Source: an uncultured Bacillota bacterium (GTDB taxonomy: Bacteria; Bacillota; Clostridia; Christensenellales; Borkfalkiaceae). Taken from it: a DNA stretch of 33,742 nt. The notes beneath the pieces are model-generated. The model was given only the letters and a program-made list of their open reading frames with translations, did not search any database and was not told where the DNA came from. This document shows, in pieces, positions 1-8,259 of this stretch (positions are counted from its first letter, which is position 1; each line of letters starts with the position of its first letter). The position numbers and the translations under genes were made by a program. The stretch lies in the NCBI GenBank assembly GCA_949287105.1, contig CASEFE010000107.1, positions 1 to 33,742 on the forward strand. Direction: 5' to 3'.

Positions 1-660
1 AACCTGTATATCTCTTGCGGTCAATCGGCTCCTTCCGATCGTTACCGTGTTTCCTTCTCTGTATATGTCAGCTCCCATCGCGGCGAGCATACGCTCCGTA
101 TGATCGCGCGAAAGAATCGGTTCCGTTACACTCGTTTTTCCGCTTGCCCCAAGCCCTGCCAATAAAATCGCACTCTTTACCTGTGCACTTGCAACTTGTG
201 TCTGTACCTGTGTTCCCGTCAACGGAGCCGGATTCACAAAGACAGGCGGTTTGCCTTCCGTCGTTGCAATGTCCGCCCCCAACATGCGCAAAGGCGACGC
301 CACCCGTTCCATCGGGCGCATCGACAGCGAAGGATCACCGCGCAAACATACCTGAACCGATCTTCCGGCTGTCAAGCCCATAAGAAGACGCATCGTCGTG
401 CCGCTGTTTCCGCAATACAGATCGGCATTTTCAAACTTTTCCGTTCCCGTTACGCGAATTCTGTTTCCCTGTATCTCCACTTTTGCTCCGAGTGCTCGCA
501 TACACGAGGCCGTAGACAGGCAATCTTCTCCCAGCAAGGCACCTTCAATAACAGCGCTTCCGCGGGCGGCGGCATTGAACATGATCGCCCGATGCGTGAT
601 CGATTTGTCCCCCGGAATCTCAAATTCGCCGATAAATTCCTTTCGAGGCAGGATCTTCAT
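1..660 (-). CDS. aroA: 3-phosphoshikimate 1-carboxyvinyltransferase (EPSP synthase), partial
   Basis: EPSP synthase joins shikimate-3-phosphate and phosphoenolpyruvate in the cytoplasmic shikimate pathway. Only the N-terminal 220 residues are present, and the gene continues past base 1; full proteins are about 430 residues. The visible protein starts MKILPRKEFIGEF and carries the substrate-binding PGDKSITHRA segment, the family signature CGNSGTTMRLL near residue 80 and RDHTERML near residue 200. The ATG at 660-658 overlaps the aroB stop codon (ATGA), which implies translational coupling. It is the last gene visible in the DUF1934-to-aro unit and follows aroC and aroB in pathway-related order. 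Nothing in the visible part looks damaged. Confidence 0.95.
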   Translation of the reverse strand, partial: MKILPRKEFIGEFEIPGDKSITHRAIMFNAAARGSAVIEGALLGEDCLSTASCMRALGAKVEIQGNRIRVTGTEKFENADLYCGNSGTTMRLLMGLTAGRSVQVCLRGDPSLSMRPMERVASPLRMLGADIATTEGKPPVFVNPAPLTGTQVQTQVASAQVKSAILLAGLGASGKTSVTEPILSRDHTERMLAAMGADIYREGNTVTIGRSRLTARDIQV

Positions 661-1709
661 AGTCGCTCCCCCTGCAAAAGACGCAAATATTTACTATATT
701 GTTCCGAAGAAAGAGTAATTTCACGAAATTCGCCGCGCGCGCTCGAAAGTATCAGCGAAATGCCGCTCCCTGCGTTTTTCTTATCCAAAAGCGCATATGG
801 GATACAATCCTGCGCATTCCGAAAAACGGAAATCTTCGGCTCCGCGAGCGCAACCAATGAACGCACCTCTTCCGCATATCCGTGTGTACAGATCCCCTCT
901 CCTTCGGCTATAAAACTTTCCAGCCACGTTCCGATCAGCACATACTCGCCGTGCGAACGCCTTCCGTATAAAAGTTCAAGCGCGTGCCCCGTTGTATGCC
1001 CCAAATTCAGACACTTTCGAAGCCCGCTCTTTTCCGTTTCGTCCGCTTCCACGATCCGCGCTTTGAACCGTATGCACGCCGCCGTAATTTCCCGCAAAAA
1101 CTCTTCACCGTAAAGCCCGCCTTCCGCAGCACGGATCCGATCTCCGATCTTCGCTTCGAGAATACCTGTCTTGATGATCTCTCCCATGCCGCACTTTTTT
1201 TCGCGTTCCGGAAGTGTTCTCAAAAACAACGGATCACAAAACACATATTCCGGCTGATAAAATGCACCGATCACGTTTTTTACTTTTTTATAATCGATCG
1301 CCGTCTTTCCGCCAACCGAACTGTCTACCTGCGCCAGCAACGTGGTGGGTATCTGCACAAGATGAACACCGCGCATATAAAGAGAGGCTGCAAGCCCCGC
1401 CATATCGCCGACAACACCGCCGCCAACTGCCGCAACATACGACGTCCGATGCAGCCCCGCCGCCAACATTTCGTCCAGAATTCGAAACAACGTTTGTTTT
1501 GTCTTGTTTTTCTCTCCCGCCGGCACAACACAGATATGCGCACCCGAAAATTTTTCTTCCAAAAGATTTTTGTACAACGCGAACACATTGGAGTCTGTTA
1601 CGACAAAGACTTCCTTTTTTTCCAGAAACTTTGCCGCCTGCTTTAAAGCACCCGCACCGCAATAAACCTCGCTCGGACGGGACTTCGTCTTTATTTTTAT
1701 CGTCTCCAT
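657..1709 (-). CDS. aroB: 3-dehydroquinate synthase
   Basis: AroB converts DAHP to 3-dehydroquinate using NAD and a divalent metal. The 350-residue product has the NAD-binding GGGVVGDMAG segment, the VDSSVGGKTA motif and the metal-binding GHTTGHALE motif, all typical of the family. The frame stays open upstream to 1808, but that extension runs into aroC and matches no family N-terminus. The start METIKIKTK at 1709 gives a normal length and has a GTGAGGAT ribosome site 8 bases after the aroC stop. The gene overlaps aroA by 4 bases. The order aroC-aroB-aroA points to co-expression of the shikimate steps. Confidence 0.95.
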   Translation of the reverse strand: METIKIKTKSRPSEVYCGAGALKQAAKFLEKKEVFVVTDSNVFALYKNLLEEKFSGAHICVVPAGEKNKTKQTLFRILDEMLAAGLHRTSYVAAVGGGVVGDMAGLAASLYMRGVHLVQIPTTLLAQVDSSVGGKTAIDYKKVKNVIGAFYQPEYVFCDPLFLRTLPEREKKCGMGEIIKTGILEAKIGDRIRAAEGGLYGEEFLREITAACIRFKARIVEADETEKSGLRKCLNLGHTTGHALELLYGRRSHGEYVLIGTWLESFIAEGEGICTHGYAEEVRSLVALAEPKISVFRNAQDCIPYALLDKKNAGSGISLILSSARGEFREITLSSEQYSKYLRLLQGERL

Positions 1710-1717
1710 TCCAATCC

Positions 1718-2851
1718 TCACTCCGCTAATACGGCGTACCGTTCTTTGATTTCGCGCATATTGTCGCCGCCAAGCCGCTGCAAAACCTTCTGCGCCAATG
1801 CAAAGCATACCGTACTCTCCACAATGATTTCACAGGCGCAGACGGAACAGACGTCGCTTCTCTCCGTCGCCGCCCGACAGGCATCGCCTGTATCAAAATT
1901 GACGGTATTCAAACCGCGCATCAGCGTCGGAATCGGTTTCATTGCCGCACGCAATACGATCTCCTCCCCGTTCGACATGCCGCCCTCGATCCCGCCGGCA
2001 CGGTTGGTCCGACGAACAAATTTTCCGTTTTCGTTATAAATTTCGTCATGGACTGCGCTTCCGCGGCGCTTCGCCGCTTCAAAGCCCAAGCCGATCTCGA
2101 CTCCCTTGATCGCCTGGATCCCCATGACCGCACCGGCAAGATGGCCGTCCAGCTTTTCATCGTAACTCATACAACTTCCGAATCCGCTCTTTAAGCCCTG
2201 CACACGGATTTCGATAATTCCGCCGGCGGTGTCTTTTGCTTCTTTGATCGCATCGATTTCTGCTTTTGCCCGTTCACACAAATTACTGTCCGGCATGAAA
2301 AGTTCACTGTCCTTTACGTCTTTCAGCTGTGCAAACGTGTATTCTTTATCATCACTGATCCCGGCTACCGACCGGACATATCCGCGTACCTCTATCCCAA
2401 GCTCTCTTAAAAACATCCGTGCTACCGTTCCTGCCGCCACACGGACTGCCGTCTCCCGCGCAGATGCCCGTTCCAGAATATTGCGCGCATCCGTCTGATC
2501 GTATTTGATTACCCCTGTCAGATCCGCATGTCCCGGCCGCACCCTCGTAAGCCTGCGCGCCGTCACGTCCGCCCCATACGGCGACATATATTCTTCCCAG
2601 TTTTTATAATCTTTATTTTCCACCATCAGACAGACAGGACTTCCCAGCGTGTAACGGTTCCTTACGCCCGACAAGATCCGTATATGATCCGACTCGATTT
2701 TTTGTCTCGCTCCTCTGCCATAACCGCCTTGCCGCAACAAAAGATACCGATCGATCTCTTCGACATCGATCTCCAAATTGGAAGGCAACCCTTCTATGAT
2801 CGCTGTAAGCGCCTGTCCGTGCGATTCTCCGCTCGTCATCCATTTCAACAT
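1718..2851 (-). CDS. aroC: Chorismate synthase
   Basis: AroC makes chorismate from EPSP with reduced FMN as cofactor. The 377-residue protein shows the family signatures in order: GESHGQALTAIIEG near the N-terminus with the conserved His, LRQGGYGRGARQKIESD, RPGHADLTG with the second conserved His, ARNILERASARETA, GGIEGGMSNGE, and a C-terminal RSDVCSV block. Length is normal. The start has a GGAG ribosome site. The gene sits 40 bases after the ComEC-like hydrolase and 8 bases before aroB. No flavin reductase domain is attached, so reduced FMN must come from another protein. Confidence 0.96.
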   Translation of the reverse strand: MLKWMTSGESHGQALTAIIEGLPSNLEIDVEEIDRYLLLRQGGYGRGARQKIESDHIRILSGVRNRYTLGSPVCLMVENKDYKNWEEYMSPYGADVTARRLTRVRPGHADLTGVIKYDQTDARNILERASARETAVRVAAGTVARMFLRELGIEVRGYVRSVAGISDDKEYTFAQLKDVKDSELFMPDSNLCERAKAEIDAIKEAKDTAGGIIEIRVQGLKSGFGSCMSYDEKLDGHLAGAVMGIQAIKGVEIGLGFEAAKRRGSAVHDEIYNENGKFVRRTNRAGGIEGGMSNGEEIVLRAAMKPIPTLMRGLNTVNFDTGDACRAATERSDVCSVCACEIIVESTVCFALAQKVLQRLGGDNMREIKERYAVLAE

Positions 2852-2891
2852 AACTTTCTCCGTTTCGCTGTTTTCTTCTTTTTCCGCCCGT

Positions 2892-3962
2892 CTATCCGCG
2901 TATGTATTCTACCGTATATTCGCCATTCTGTTCGATCGTAAGCATGATGCTGCCAAGTTCATCCGTCCTGTGAATTTGCGCATCCGGATTCGCAGCCAGA
3001 ATATTGGCAATGCTATCCAAATTCGGATGCCCGTATCCGTTTCCGGCCCCGCAACTGAAAAATACTTCATCCGGGCCACACAGTGTGCAAAGCGCCTTTC
3101 CCGTTGAACTGCCGCTACCATGATGTGCCGCTTTCAGAAAATCAAGCTCCTCTAATTGCGGCATCAGGTTTATCTTTCCCCACGACGTCTCCACCGGCAT
3201 TGAAAATATTTCACCCATTGTCATCAAGTAGTCTAACACAATTTTGTCTTCTATCTCTTCGGAAATATCTCCCGGTAACAGAAGACGACGTCCCGCATAT
3301 TCAAGATAGACTACAGCCGACGTATCGTTGGATGTTATCTCTTCATCCTTCTCATCCAGATACATCGGCGATAAAAACATCAGATAATAAAACTGATCCC
3401 AATCTTCCGATACGATCCGCTCGTAAATTCGGGACGTTCGTATCTCCGCTTTTGCGCGCGACGCTTCTTTCAAAATATTTTTCGCCGCGATTCCCGTTTC
3501 CGTCTCTATGAATTGAGGCAAAAACAACGTCTCTGCCCCAAACATATGCAAAACATCATCCAATCCGCCCGCATGATCGGAATCCGCATGCGTCAACAAC
3601 AAATAATCAAATGTGTCAATTTCCAGCGCCGCACAGTATCCCAGTACGCTTCGCTGTACTTTTACGCTTTCGTCACCGCCATCTATTATCATCACTTTTC
3701 CGTCCGGAAATTCAATGATGGTACAATCTCCTTGCCCGACATCCACAAAATGTACGCGAAGTTCGCCCTCTTCCCGCCGCGAAATTTCAGGCCTGTATGC
3801 ATAAACCCACACATATCGCAACGGATGTATATAGATATCGACAAGAAAAATAAACAACAGCAACAACGCAAAAACAATGGCGATGACCGCCTTTGCGTTC
3901 CATCGGAATTTCCGCTTTGTTCCCGCCGCACGCTCCGCGGCCTCTTTGATCTCGCGGTTCAT
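2892..3962 (-). CDS. Membrane-anchored ComEC-type metallo-beta-lactamase fold hydrolase
   Basis: A 356-residue protein with a basic cytoplasmic N-terminus, one hydrophobic segment at about residues 26-48, then a metallo-beta-lactamase domain that should face outside the cell. Motifs are FVDVGQGDCTIIEFPDG, IIDGGD, the metal ligands THADSDHAGG and, later, AAHHGSGSSTG. These match the stand-alone relatives of the hydrolase domain of the DNA-uptake protein ComEC. There is no ComEC channel domain here, so a role in DNA uptake is not established. A nuclease or phosphodiesterase on extracellular nucleic acid is a family-based guess. It lies between the patatin-like gene and aroC in the same unit, with 22- and 40-base gaps. 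Confidence 0.85.
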   Translation of the reverse strand: MNREIKEAAERAAGTKRKFRWNAKAVIAIVFALLLLFIFLVDIYIHPLRYVWVYAYRPEISRREEGELRVHFVDVGQGDCTIIEFPDGKVMIIDGGDESVKVQRSVLGYCAALEIDTFDYLLLTHADSDHAGGLDDVLHMFGAETLFLPQFIETETGIAAKNILKEASRAKAEIRTSRIYERIVSEDWDQFYYLMFLSPMYLDEKDEEITSNDTSAVVYLEYAGRRLLLPGDISEEIEDKIVLDYLMTMGEIFSMPVETSWGKINLMPQLEELDFLKAAHHGSGSSTGKALCTLCGPDEVFFSCGAGNGYGHPNLDSIANILAANPDAQIHRTDELGSIMLTIEQNGEYTVEYIRG

Positions 3963-3984
3963 CTTTCGTATGTTTCCTTCTATA

Positions 3985-4752
3985 CTAAATCCGTATCTTT
4001 TCGGATCGCATCTTTTGCCGTATTTCCTCTAATCTTTCTTTCACGCAATCATAACCTATCTCGTACATACGTGCACCGCTTAACATATCCGCCGCAGAAT
4101 ATTGCGCCAAATCGGGTTCCAATAAAATGTCGCACCCGTCAAAGCCTGTCTGACAGATCAGCTTTCTCTCCCTGCCAAGCGTCATAAATTCGTTGATCCG
4201 ATACTTTTCAGCCGGCGACAGAGCAATTCCGATCACAAAATCCGCCCCCAGTTCCCGTGCACGATCACCGGGAATCGCATTGGTGAATGCACCGTCGATC
4301 AGCGTTTGCCCGTTCCGATTTACCCCTCGAAAGAGCGGCGGGATCGAGCACGATGCCAATACCGCCTCCGCTACATTCCCTTCCCGAAGAACAACTTCTT
4401 CTCCGGTCAAAGCATCCGTCGCTACGGCCGCAAACGGCTTCTTCAATTCGGAAAAATCGCATTCGCCCAGCACCGAATTCAAAAGATCCAGCGCCGGCCG
4501 CGAAGTACCCGAAGTCAAAACCGAAAACAACGAACTCCTATAATCCAATCGCGCAAGCAACTGTTCAATATCTTCACAGGTATAGCCACGTGCGCGCAAC
4601 GCCCCTACAATCGAACCGGCCGATGTTCCCGCATAGATATCAAATCTTATTCCTGCTTCTTCCAACGCCTGCAATGCGCCAAGATGCGCCATTCCCTTCG
4701 TTCCGCCGCTTCCCAGCGCCACACCGATCCGTTTTTGTCTTACCAACGCCAT
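3985..4752 (-). CDS. Patatin-like phospholipase (RssA/YchK type)
   Basis: Predicted serine-aspartate dyad acyl hydrolase of 255 residues, the usual size for the short bacterial patatin group. The oxyanion-loop motif GSGGTKGMAHLGAL lies near residue 15, the nucleophile elbow GTSAGS near residue 44, and the catalytic Asp in DGAFTN near residue 153. All key residues are present, so it should be active, but the lipid substrate is unknown. There is no signal peptide or membrane segment. It lies 25 bases after the ROK kinase gene and 22 bases before the ComEC-like gene. Its ribosome site is weak, so translation may depend on the upstream gene. Confidence 0.85.
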   Translation of the reverse strand: MALVRQKRIGVALGSGGTKGMAHLGALQALEEAGIRFDIYAGTSAGSIVGALRARGYTCEDIEQLLARLDYRSSLFSVLTSGTSRPALDLLNSVLGECDFSELKKPFAAVATDALTGEEVVLREGNVAEAVLASCSIPPLFRGVNRNGQTLIDGAFTNAIPGDRARELGADFVIGIALSPAEKYRINEFMTLGRERKLICQTGFDGCDILLEPDLAQYSAADMLSGARMYEIGYDCVKERLEEIRQKMRSEKIRI

Positions 4753-4777
4753 TACTCAACCCGCTTTATTTCTATTT

Positions 4778-5722
4778 TTACGCGATCACAAGCGCGCAGG
4801 CACCATACATGCCTGCATCGCTTCCCAACGCCGCACGATTGATCGTCAAAGGTACTCGCTCACAATCCACATATAACCTTTCGCTTACATACTTACGAAG
4901 CGGCTGCAATAGCGTTTCTCCTTCGTTGGATACACCGCCGCCGATAATGATCGCCTGCGGACGGAAAATATTGATCAGATTCAATATTCCTTCCCCTAAA
5001 TACATTACATAATTTTTGACGACCTTTTGCGCGGCTGCATCTCTCTCACGCGCTGCCGTAAATGCCGTTTTACCGTCTACTTTTTCGGGATCCCCGCCCA
5101 CAAGCGTCCACATCAGGCTTTCTCTGTTTTCAAACATCGCCCGCTTTGTATCACGGATCAATGCCGACGCCGATGCGTATTGCTCAAAGCATCCCCTTCT
5201 GCCGCACGCACAGGGAATTCCGCCGACTTCCAATACCATATGCCCTGCTTCCGCTCCCGCGCCATGGCTTCCTTCAAATACTTTTCCGTTCAATATGATT
5301 CCGCTGCCGACCCCTGTTCCCAGCGTTATAAAAATACTGTCACGATAATTCTTTCCCGCACCGAAAGTAGCCTCGCCTAGCGCCGCCGCATTCGCATCGT
5401 TGGTAAGCTTTACCGGCACACCGAGTTTCTCCGACAGATCTTTTGCCAACGGCTTGTCCTCCCAGTTGTAATTGCTCCAATGTACAACCAGACCGCCTTC
5501 GCCGTCGATCACTCCCGGCGCTCCGATACCAACCGCTTTTACACGTACCTTCGCCGCCTCTTCCATACTCCGCACCAATTGCGCCATCTTGACAACCGTC
5601 ACGACGTACCCGTCTTCTTTGCTTGTCTTGACACTGTCTTTCGCCAATAATTTTCCGTTTTCATCGAAGATGCCCGCTTTTGCGCTCATTCCGCCAAAAT
5701 CAATTCCTGCGTAATATTTCAT
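4778..5722 (-). CDS. ROK family sugar kinase, probable glucokinase
   Basis: ROK-fold kinase of 314 residues that likely phosphorylates glucose with ATP. It has the N-terminal phosphate-binding segment GIDFGGMSAKAG (most relatives have DIGGT there, so the Met is a variation), the catalytic Asp region LTNDANAAALGE, and the ROK signature with GTGVGSG, EAGHM and the zinc site CACGRRGCFE. The start MKYYAGIDFG at 5722 is preferred over an in-frame codon 18 bases upstream because GAGGAAAGG precedes it at good spacing. No helix-turn-helix is fused, so it is an enzyme rather than a ROK repressor. It follows the Rho-like gene by 69 bases that contain short tandem repeats. Confidence 0.88.
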   Translation of the reverse strand: MKYYAGIDFGGMSAKAGIFDENGKLLAKDSVKTSKEDGYVVTVVKMAQLVRSMEEAAKVRVKAVGIGAPGVIDGEGGLVVHWSNYNWEDKPLAKDLSEKLGVPVKLTNDANAAALGEATFGAGKNYRDSIFITLGTGVGSGIILNGKVFEGSHGAGAEAGHMVLEVGGIPCACGRRGCFEQYASASALIRDTKRAMFENRESLMWTLVGGDPEKVDGKTAFTAARERDAAAQKVVKNYVMYLGEGILNLINIFRPQAIIIGGGVSNEGETLLQPLRKYVSERLYVDCERVPLTINRAALGSDAGMYGACALVIA

Positions 5723-5751
5723 ACCTTTCCTCTTTTGCACCGTCTGACCGT

Positions 5752-5806
5752 GCCTGTTTATTTCTGAATCGTTTTTATTTATGAATCGCTTTTATTTTTG
5801 ATCCGC
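5752..5806 (-). repeat. Three imperfect tandem repeats of about 17 bases after the Rho-like gene
   Basis: On the minus strand the last codons and the region past the stop read GATCAAAAATAAAAGC, GATTCATAAATAAAAAC and GATTCAGAAATAAACAG in a row. The first copy includes the stop codon of the Rho-like gene. The origin is probably local duplication. Confidence 0.6.
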
Positions 5807-7183
5807 TGCTTTTGCAAATCCCTCTAAAAATTTCGCCGTATCATTCTGCTCTTCCAGTGCAGTGCGCAATCTCATTGCCTTTTCTCTTTCCTCTTGCGTA
5901 AAAAAGGCATCCGGCCTCTTGGAACGGGATCGTTTCAAATCGATCGCCGGATAAATCCCGCGCGCCGCAAGTTCTATCGAAAAAACCATTACAGCATTTG
6001 CCGCAGACGCCAATTCAGAACTTAATTCCGAAGAAAGCCCCTCACCGCTCGCCGCCAGAACCGTGATCGAACCCGCACCTTCCAAACGCCGCGCCGCCGC
6101 AAAATATTGCTTGACTTGCAATTTTGCCGCTTCTTCTGCCCTTTTCACATCAAACGCACCGTTCGTTTCCGCAAATGCACGTTCCAATGCGCTGACCGAA
6201 TCGAGAAGCAATACAACCTTATTCCCGCGCTCGGCAAACCGTTTCGCTCTTTGCATTGCCATGGCTGCCAAATATGCACCGCGGGCGATCGGCTCATCGA
6301 ACCCGGTAGCCGCCACAAAGCTGTCTCGAAAATCCTGACGTATTTCCGATATTTCTTCCGGCCGCTGTCCTAAAAGCACAAACATCGGAACCGCACCGTC
6401 TGCCTTAGCCGCCTCAGCTACCATACGAAGAAAAGTCGTCATGCCCGATTCGCGCGGGGCAAACAGCATTACCCTCTGCCCATAGCCGATCGGACTGAGG
6501 AGATCCATTGCCTGCAAAACCGCATTTCCTGCCAACCCGAGCTTAAATTGCTCGTTCGGATACGCTGCGGGTAAGCTTTCGAATTTTTTCCTCTCGGTAA
6601 ATACCGGCATCGCACCCTCTATCGCCGCAATCTGCACTATACGGGGGGGAGCATCTCCTTCCGCGTATCCACTCACAAAATCGCCTTCACGCAAATAATA
6701 TTTGCGGATCAGGCTCTCCGGGACATAAGCATCCTCATCACTCACTTCCCCCTGCACCGAACGCAGTCTGCCTCCTCCCATCTCTTCCAATTGAAGAAGC
6801 CCCGCATAACACTTATCCGCATATCCGTATGTCTTTTTTTCCGTTTCGCCGCTGTCATGAAATTCATATTCTTTCGGTTCCGGCTCCACTACACGATACG
6901 GCAGCCGCGCCTTGCATTGGAGAATGATCTTCCGCACTTTTTCCACGCTCTCCTGCGACGCATCTTCCGCCTTGACTTTCGCCCCCTTATTATTCTTCGG
7001 ATCCGGTCGGATCGCACCGGACGCAAGACCGATCAGCCGAACGATCAGATCATGTTTTTTATCCGAGGTGGGCGCCTTTACTCCGAATGCGCGCGCAAGA
7101 TTGCGCACTTCATGAATGCTCTTTGCGTCCAAAAACGTATATGCCTCTTCATATCCGTCCAAAATTTCACGTTCGTTTTCCAT
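5792..7183 (-). CDS. Rho-like protein with degenerate ATPase and RNA-binding sites
   Basis: The 463-residue protein follows the order of transcription terminator Rho: a SAP-like N-terminal segment (about 20-55), an acidic/basic linker, an OB fold (about 125-190, with DAYVPESLIRKYYLREGD), then a RecA-like domain (LLSPIGYGQR, FDEP, VVLLDS, YPAIDLKRSRS). Key Rho residues are changed. The P-loop APPKAGKT is APRESGMT, so the ATP-binding Lys is Met248. Catalytic Glu of DERPEE is Gln273 (GQRPEE). Arg after the Walker B Asp is Ala332. Arg before FPAID is Gly409. The conserved Q-loop block is replaced. RNA-binding Phe62 and Phe64 (E. coli numbering) are Gly137 and Arg139. Walker B Asp328 remains. The frame is intact and has a GGAG ribosome site. 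I infer a Rho-derived protein that does not hydrolyse ATP normally. Its role is unknown. Confidence 0.85.
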   Translation of the reverse strand: MENEREILDGYEEAYTFLDAKSIHEVRNLARAFGVKAPTSDKKHDLIVRLIGLASGAIRPDPKNNKGAKVKAEDASQESVEKVRKIILQCKARLPYRVVEPEPKEYEFHDSGETEKKTYGYADKCYAGLLQLEEMGGGRLRSVQGEVSDEDAYVPESLIRKYYLREGDFVSGYAEGDAPPRIVQIAAIEGAMPVFTERKKFESLPAAYPNEQFKLGLAGNAVLQAMDLLSPIGYGQRVMLFAPRESGMTTFLRMVAEAAKADGAVPMFVLLGQRPEEISEIRQDFRDSFVAATGFDEPIARGAYLAAMAMQRAKRFAERGNKVVLLLDSVSALERAFAETNGAFDVKRAEEAAKLQVKQYFAAARRLEGAGSITVLAASGEGLSSELSSELASAANAVMVFSIELAARGIYPAIDLKRSRSKRPDAFFTQEEREKAMRLRTALEEQNDTAKFLEGFAKAADQK

Positions 7184-7823
7184 CGTTCTTCTCCAGTATC
7201 AGAATTTCTTTTGCACACTCGTTTGGCAATAACCGCGTATCCAAAGCCGTTCCTTTCGTAAATTTATACCCTCTATCTTCCGCTTGTTTTATAAAATCAT
7301 TCAACGGTGCTATATCGATTTTGCCCCCTTCCAACGCATAATGCATCGGTATCGTTATTTTCGGCAAAATCGCATCCATATATTCCAATGCTCCCGCGGC
7401 ATCCACCGTATAGTTTCCTCCGACCGGAATCAGTAACACATCCACTTTCCCAAGGCTCTGTACAAATGACACTGAACAGTGTTCCCCTATGTCGCCCATA
7501 TGACAGACACTTACACCGTCCGCCTTAAAAACAAATGCCGTATTTTTACCACGAATCGTTCCGCGCTTATCATCATGAAAACAGCTGTGCCCGATTGCCT
7601 CAATTCCGCCAAGTTTATATTCTCCGGCTTCCGAAATAACAGCCCGTGCGCCCGTTACGCCCTCGGTATACGTATGATCATAATGCCCATGACTGCACAC
7701 CACAAAATCCGCCGTCACCTGCGCCATTTCGTATCCTATCCCTGTATAAGGATCTACCACCAACCGTGTGCCGTCTTCCGATGTCAACAAAAAACACGAA
7801 TGCCCGAAATATTCGATTTTCAT
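7167..7823 (-). CDS. Metallo-beta-lactamase fold hydrolase, UPF0173 type
   Basis: A 218-residue cytoplasmic hydrolase of the UPF0173 group. It has the N-terminal IEYFGHSCF strand, VVDPYTG, the metal-binding CSHGHYDHT motif, IGHSCFHDD, CHMGDIG and the late PMHYAL histidine, in family order. The true substrate of the family is not known. The start at 7823 is chosen because GGAGGGGAAAGA precedes it; 14 extra upstream residues in frame lie inside the DUF1934 gene. It overlaps DUF1934 by 4 bases (ATGA) and the Rho-like gene by 17 bases, so the three are probably translated in step. Confidence 0.88.
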   Translation of the reverse strand: MKIEYFGHSCFLLTSEDGTRLVVDPYTGIGYEMAQVTADFVVCSHGHYDHTYTEGVTGARAVISEAGEYKLGGIEAIGHSCFHDDKRGTIRGKNTAFVFKADGVSVCHMGDIGEHCSVSFVQSLGKVDVLLIPVGGNYTVDAAGALEYMDAILPKITIPMHYALEGGKIDIAPLNDFIKQAEDRGYKFTKGTALDTRLLPNECAKEILILEKNDGKRT

Positions 7824-8230
7824 TCTTTCCCCTCCGTATCCATTCCTGTACAGTCCCGTACGCAAAACTCTATTTCATGTTTCTGCCTGCTATCGCCAAA
7901 ATTCAAATCATACTTTACCCTATACACAAATCCCTTTTTGCCCTCCGCATACTCTCCTTTTTCTGCCTTTACGACCGCTTCCAATATCCCATAAGCGGTA
8001 TAAATCTTTGTCTTCGTCTGTCGATCCGGATCCAGTGAAAACTCATATCGGATCTCCCCTTCCCGTCTTACGCGTAAATATCTTCCAAACTCTAACAAAT
8101 ATTTTGTACCGTCTGAAAAAAAACAATATGACCTTTTTTCCCCGTTCTTTTGCTCCAAGGCAAATGTTTCAATATTTTCTTCGTTCCCCTCACTCTTTGC
8201 CGACAACTGCACAAAGACTTTTCGATTCAA
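7820..8230 (-). CDS. DUF1934 (YwiB-like) beta-barrel protein
   Basis: Small protein of 136 residues that resembles the DUF1934/YwiB family, a calycin-like beta barrel widespread in Bacillota. The pattern of charged, alternating strands supports this: CFFSDGTKYLLEFGRYLRVR, then TKTKIYTAYGILEAVVK, then YRVKYDLNFGDSRQKHEIEF. No enzymatic function is known for the family. The start is a TTG at 8230 with GGG ten bases upstream; no ATG lies near. It is the first gene of the unit that runs to aroA, directly behind the promoter at 8260-8288. Confidence 0.72.
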   Translation of the reverse strand: MNRKVFVQLSAKSEGNEENIETFALEQKNGEKRSYCFFSDGTKYLLEFGRYLRVRREGEIRYEFSLDPDRQTKTKIYTAYGILEAVVKAEKGEYAEGKKGFVYRVKYDLNFGDSRQKHEIEFCVRDCTGMDTEGKE

Positions 8231-8259
8231 TCTTCTATTTCCCTTTGTTCTTTTATAAT

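Noticed and set aside
196..1113. Long plus-strand open frame opposite aroA and aroB
   Set aside because: It lies antisense to two well-identified genes, its product is rich in Arg, Ser, His and Pro without family features, and it has no ribosome site.
1710..1808. Upstream extension of aroB
   Set aside because: The 33 extra residues come from the aroC 3' end in another frame and match no AroB N-terminus.
4778..5722. ROK protein as a sugar-responsive repressor
   Set aside because: There is no N-terminal helix-turn-helix; the protein starts directly with the kinase phosphate-binding strand.
5792..7183. Rho-like gene as a pseudogene or sequencing artefact
   Set aside because: The frame is complete, several independent sites differ by whole codons rather than one frameshift, and overlap with the upstream gene is preserved. 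It cannot be fully excluded without relatives.
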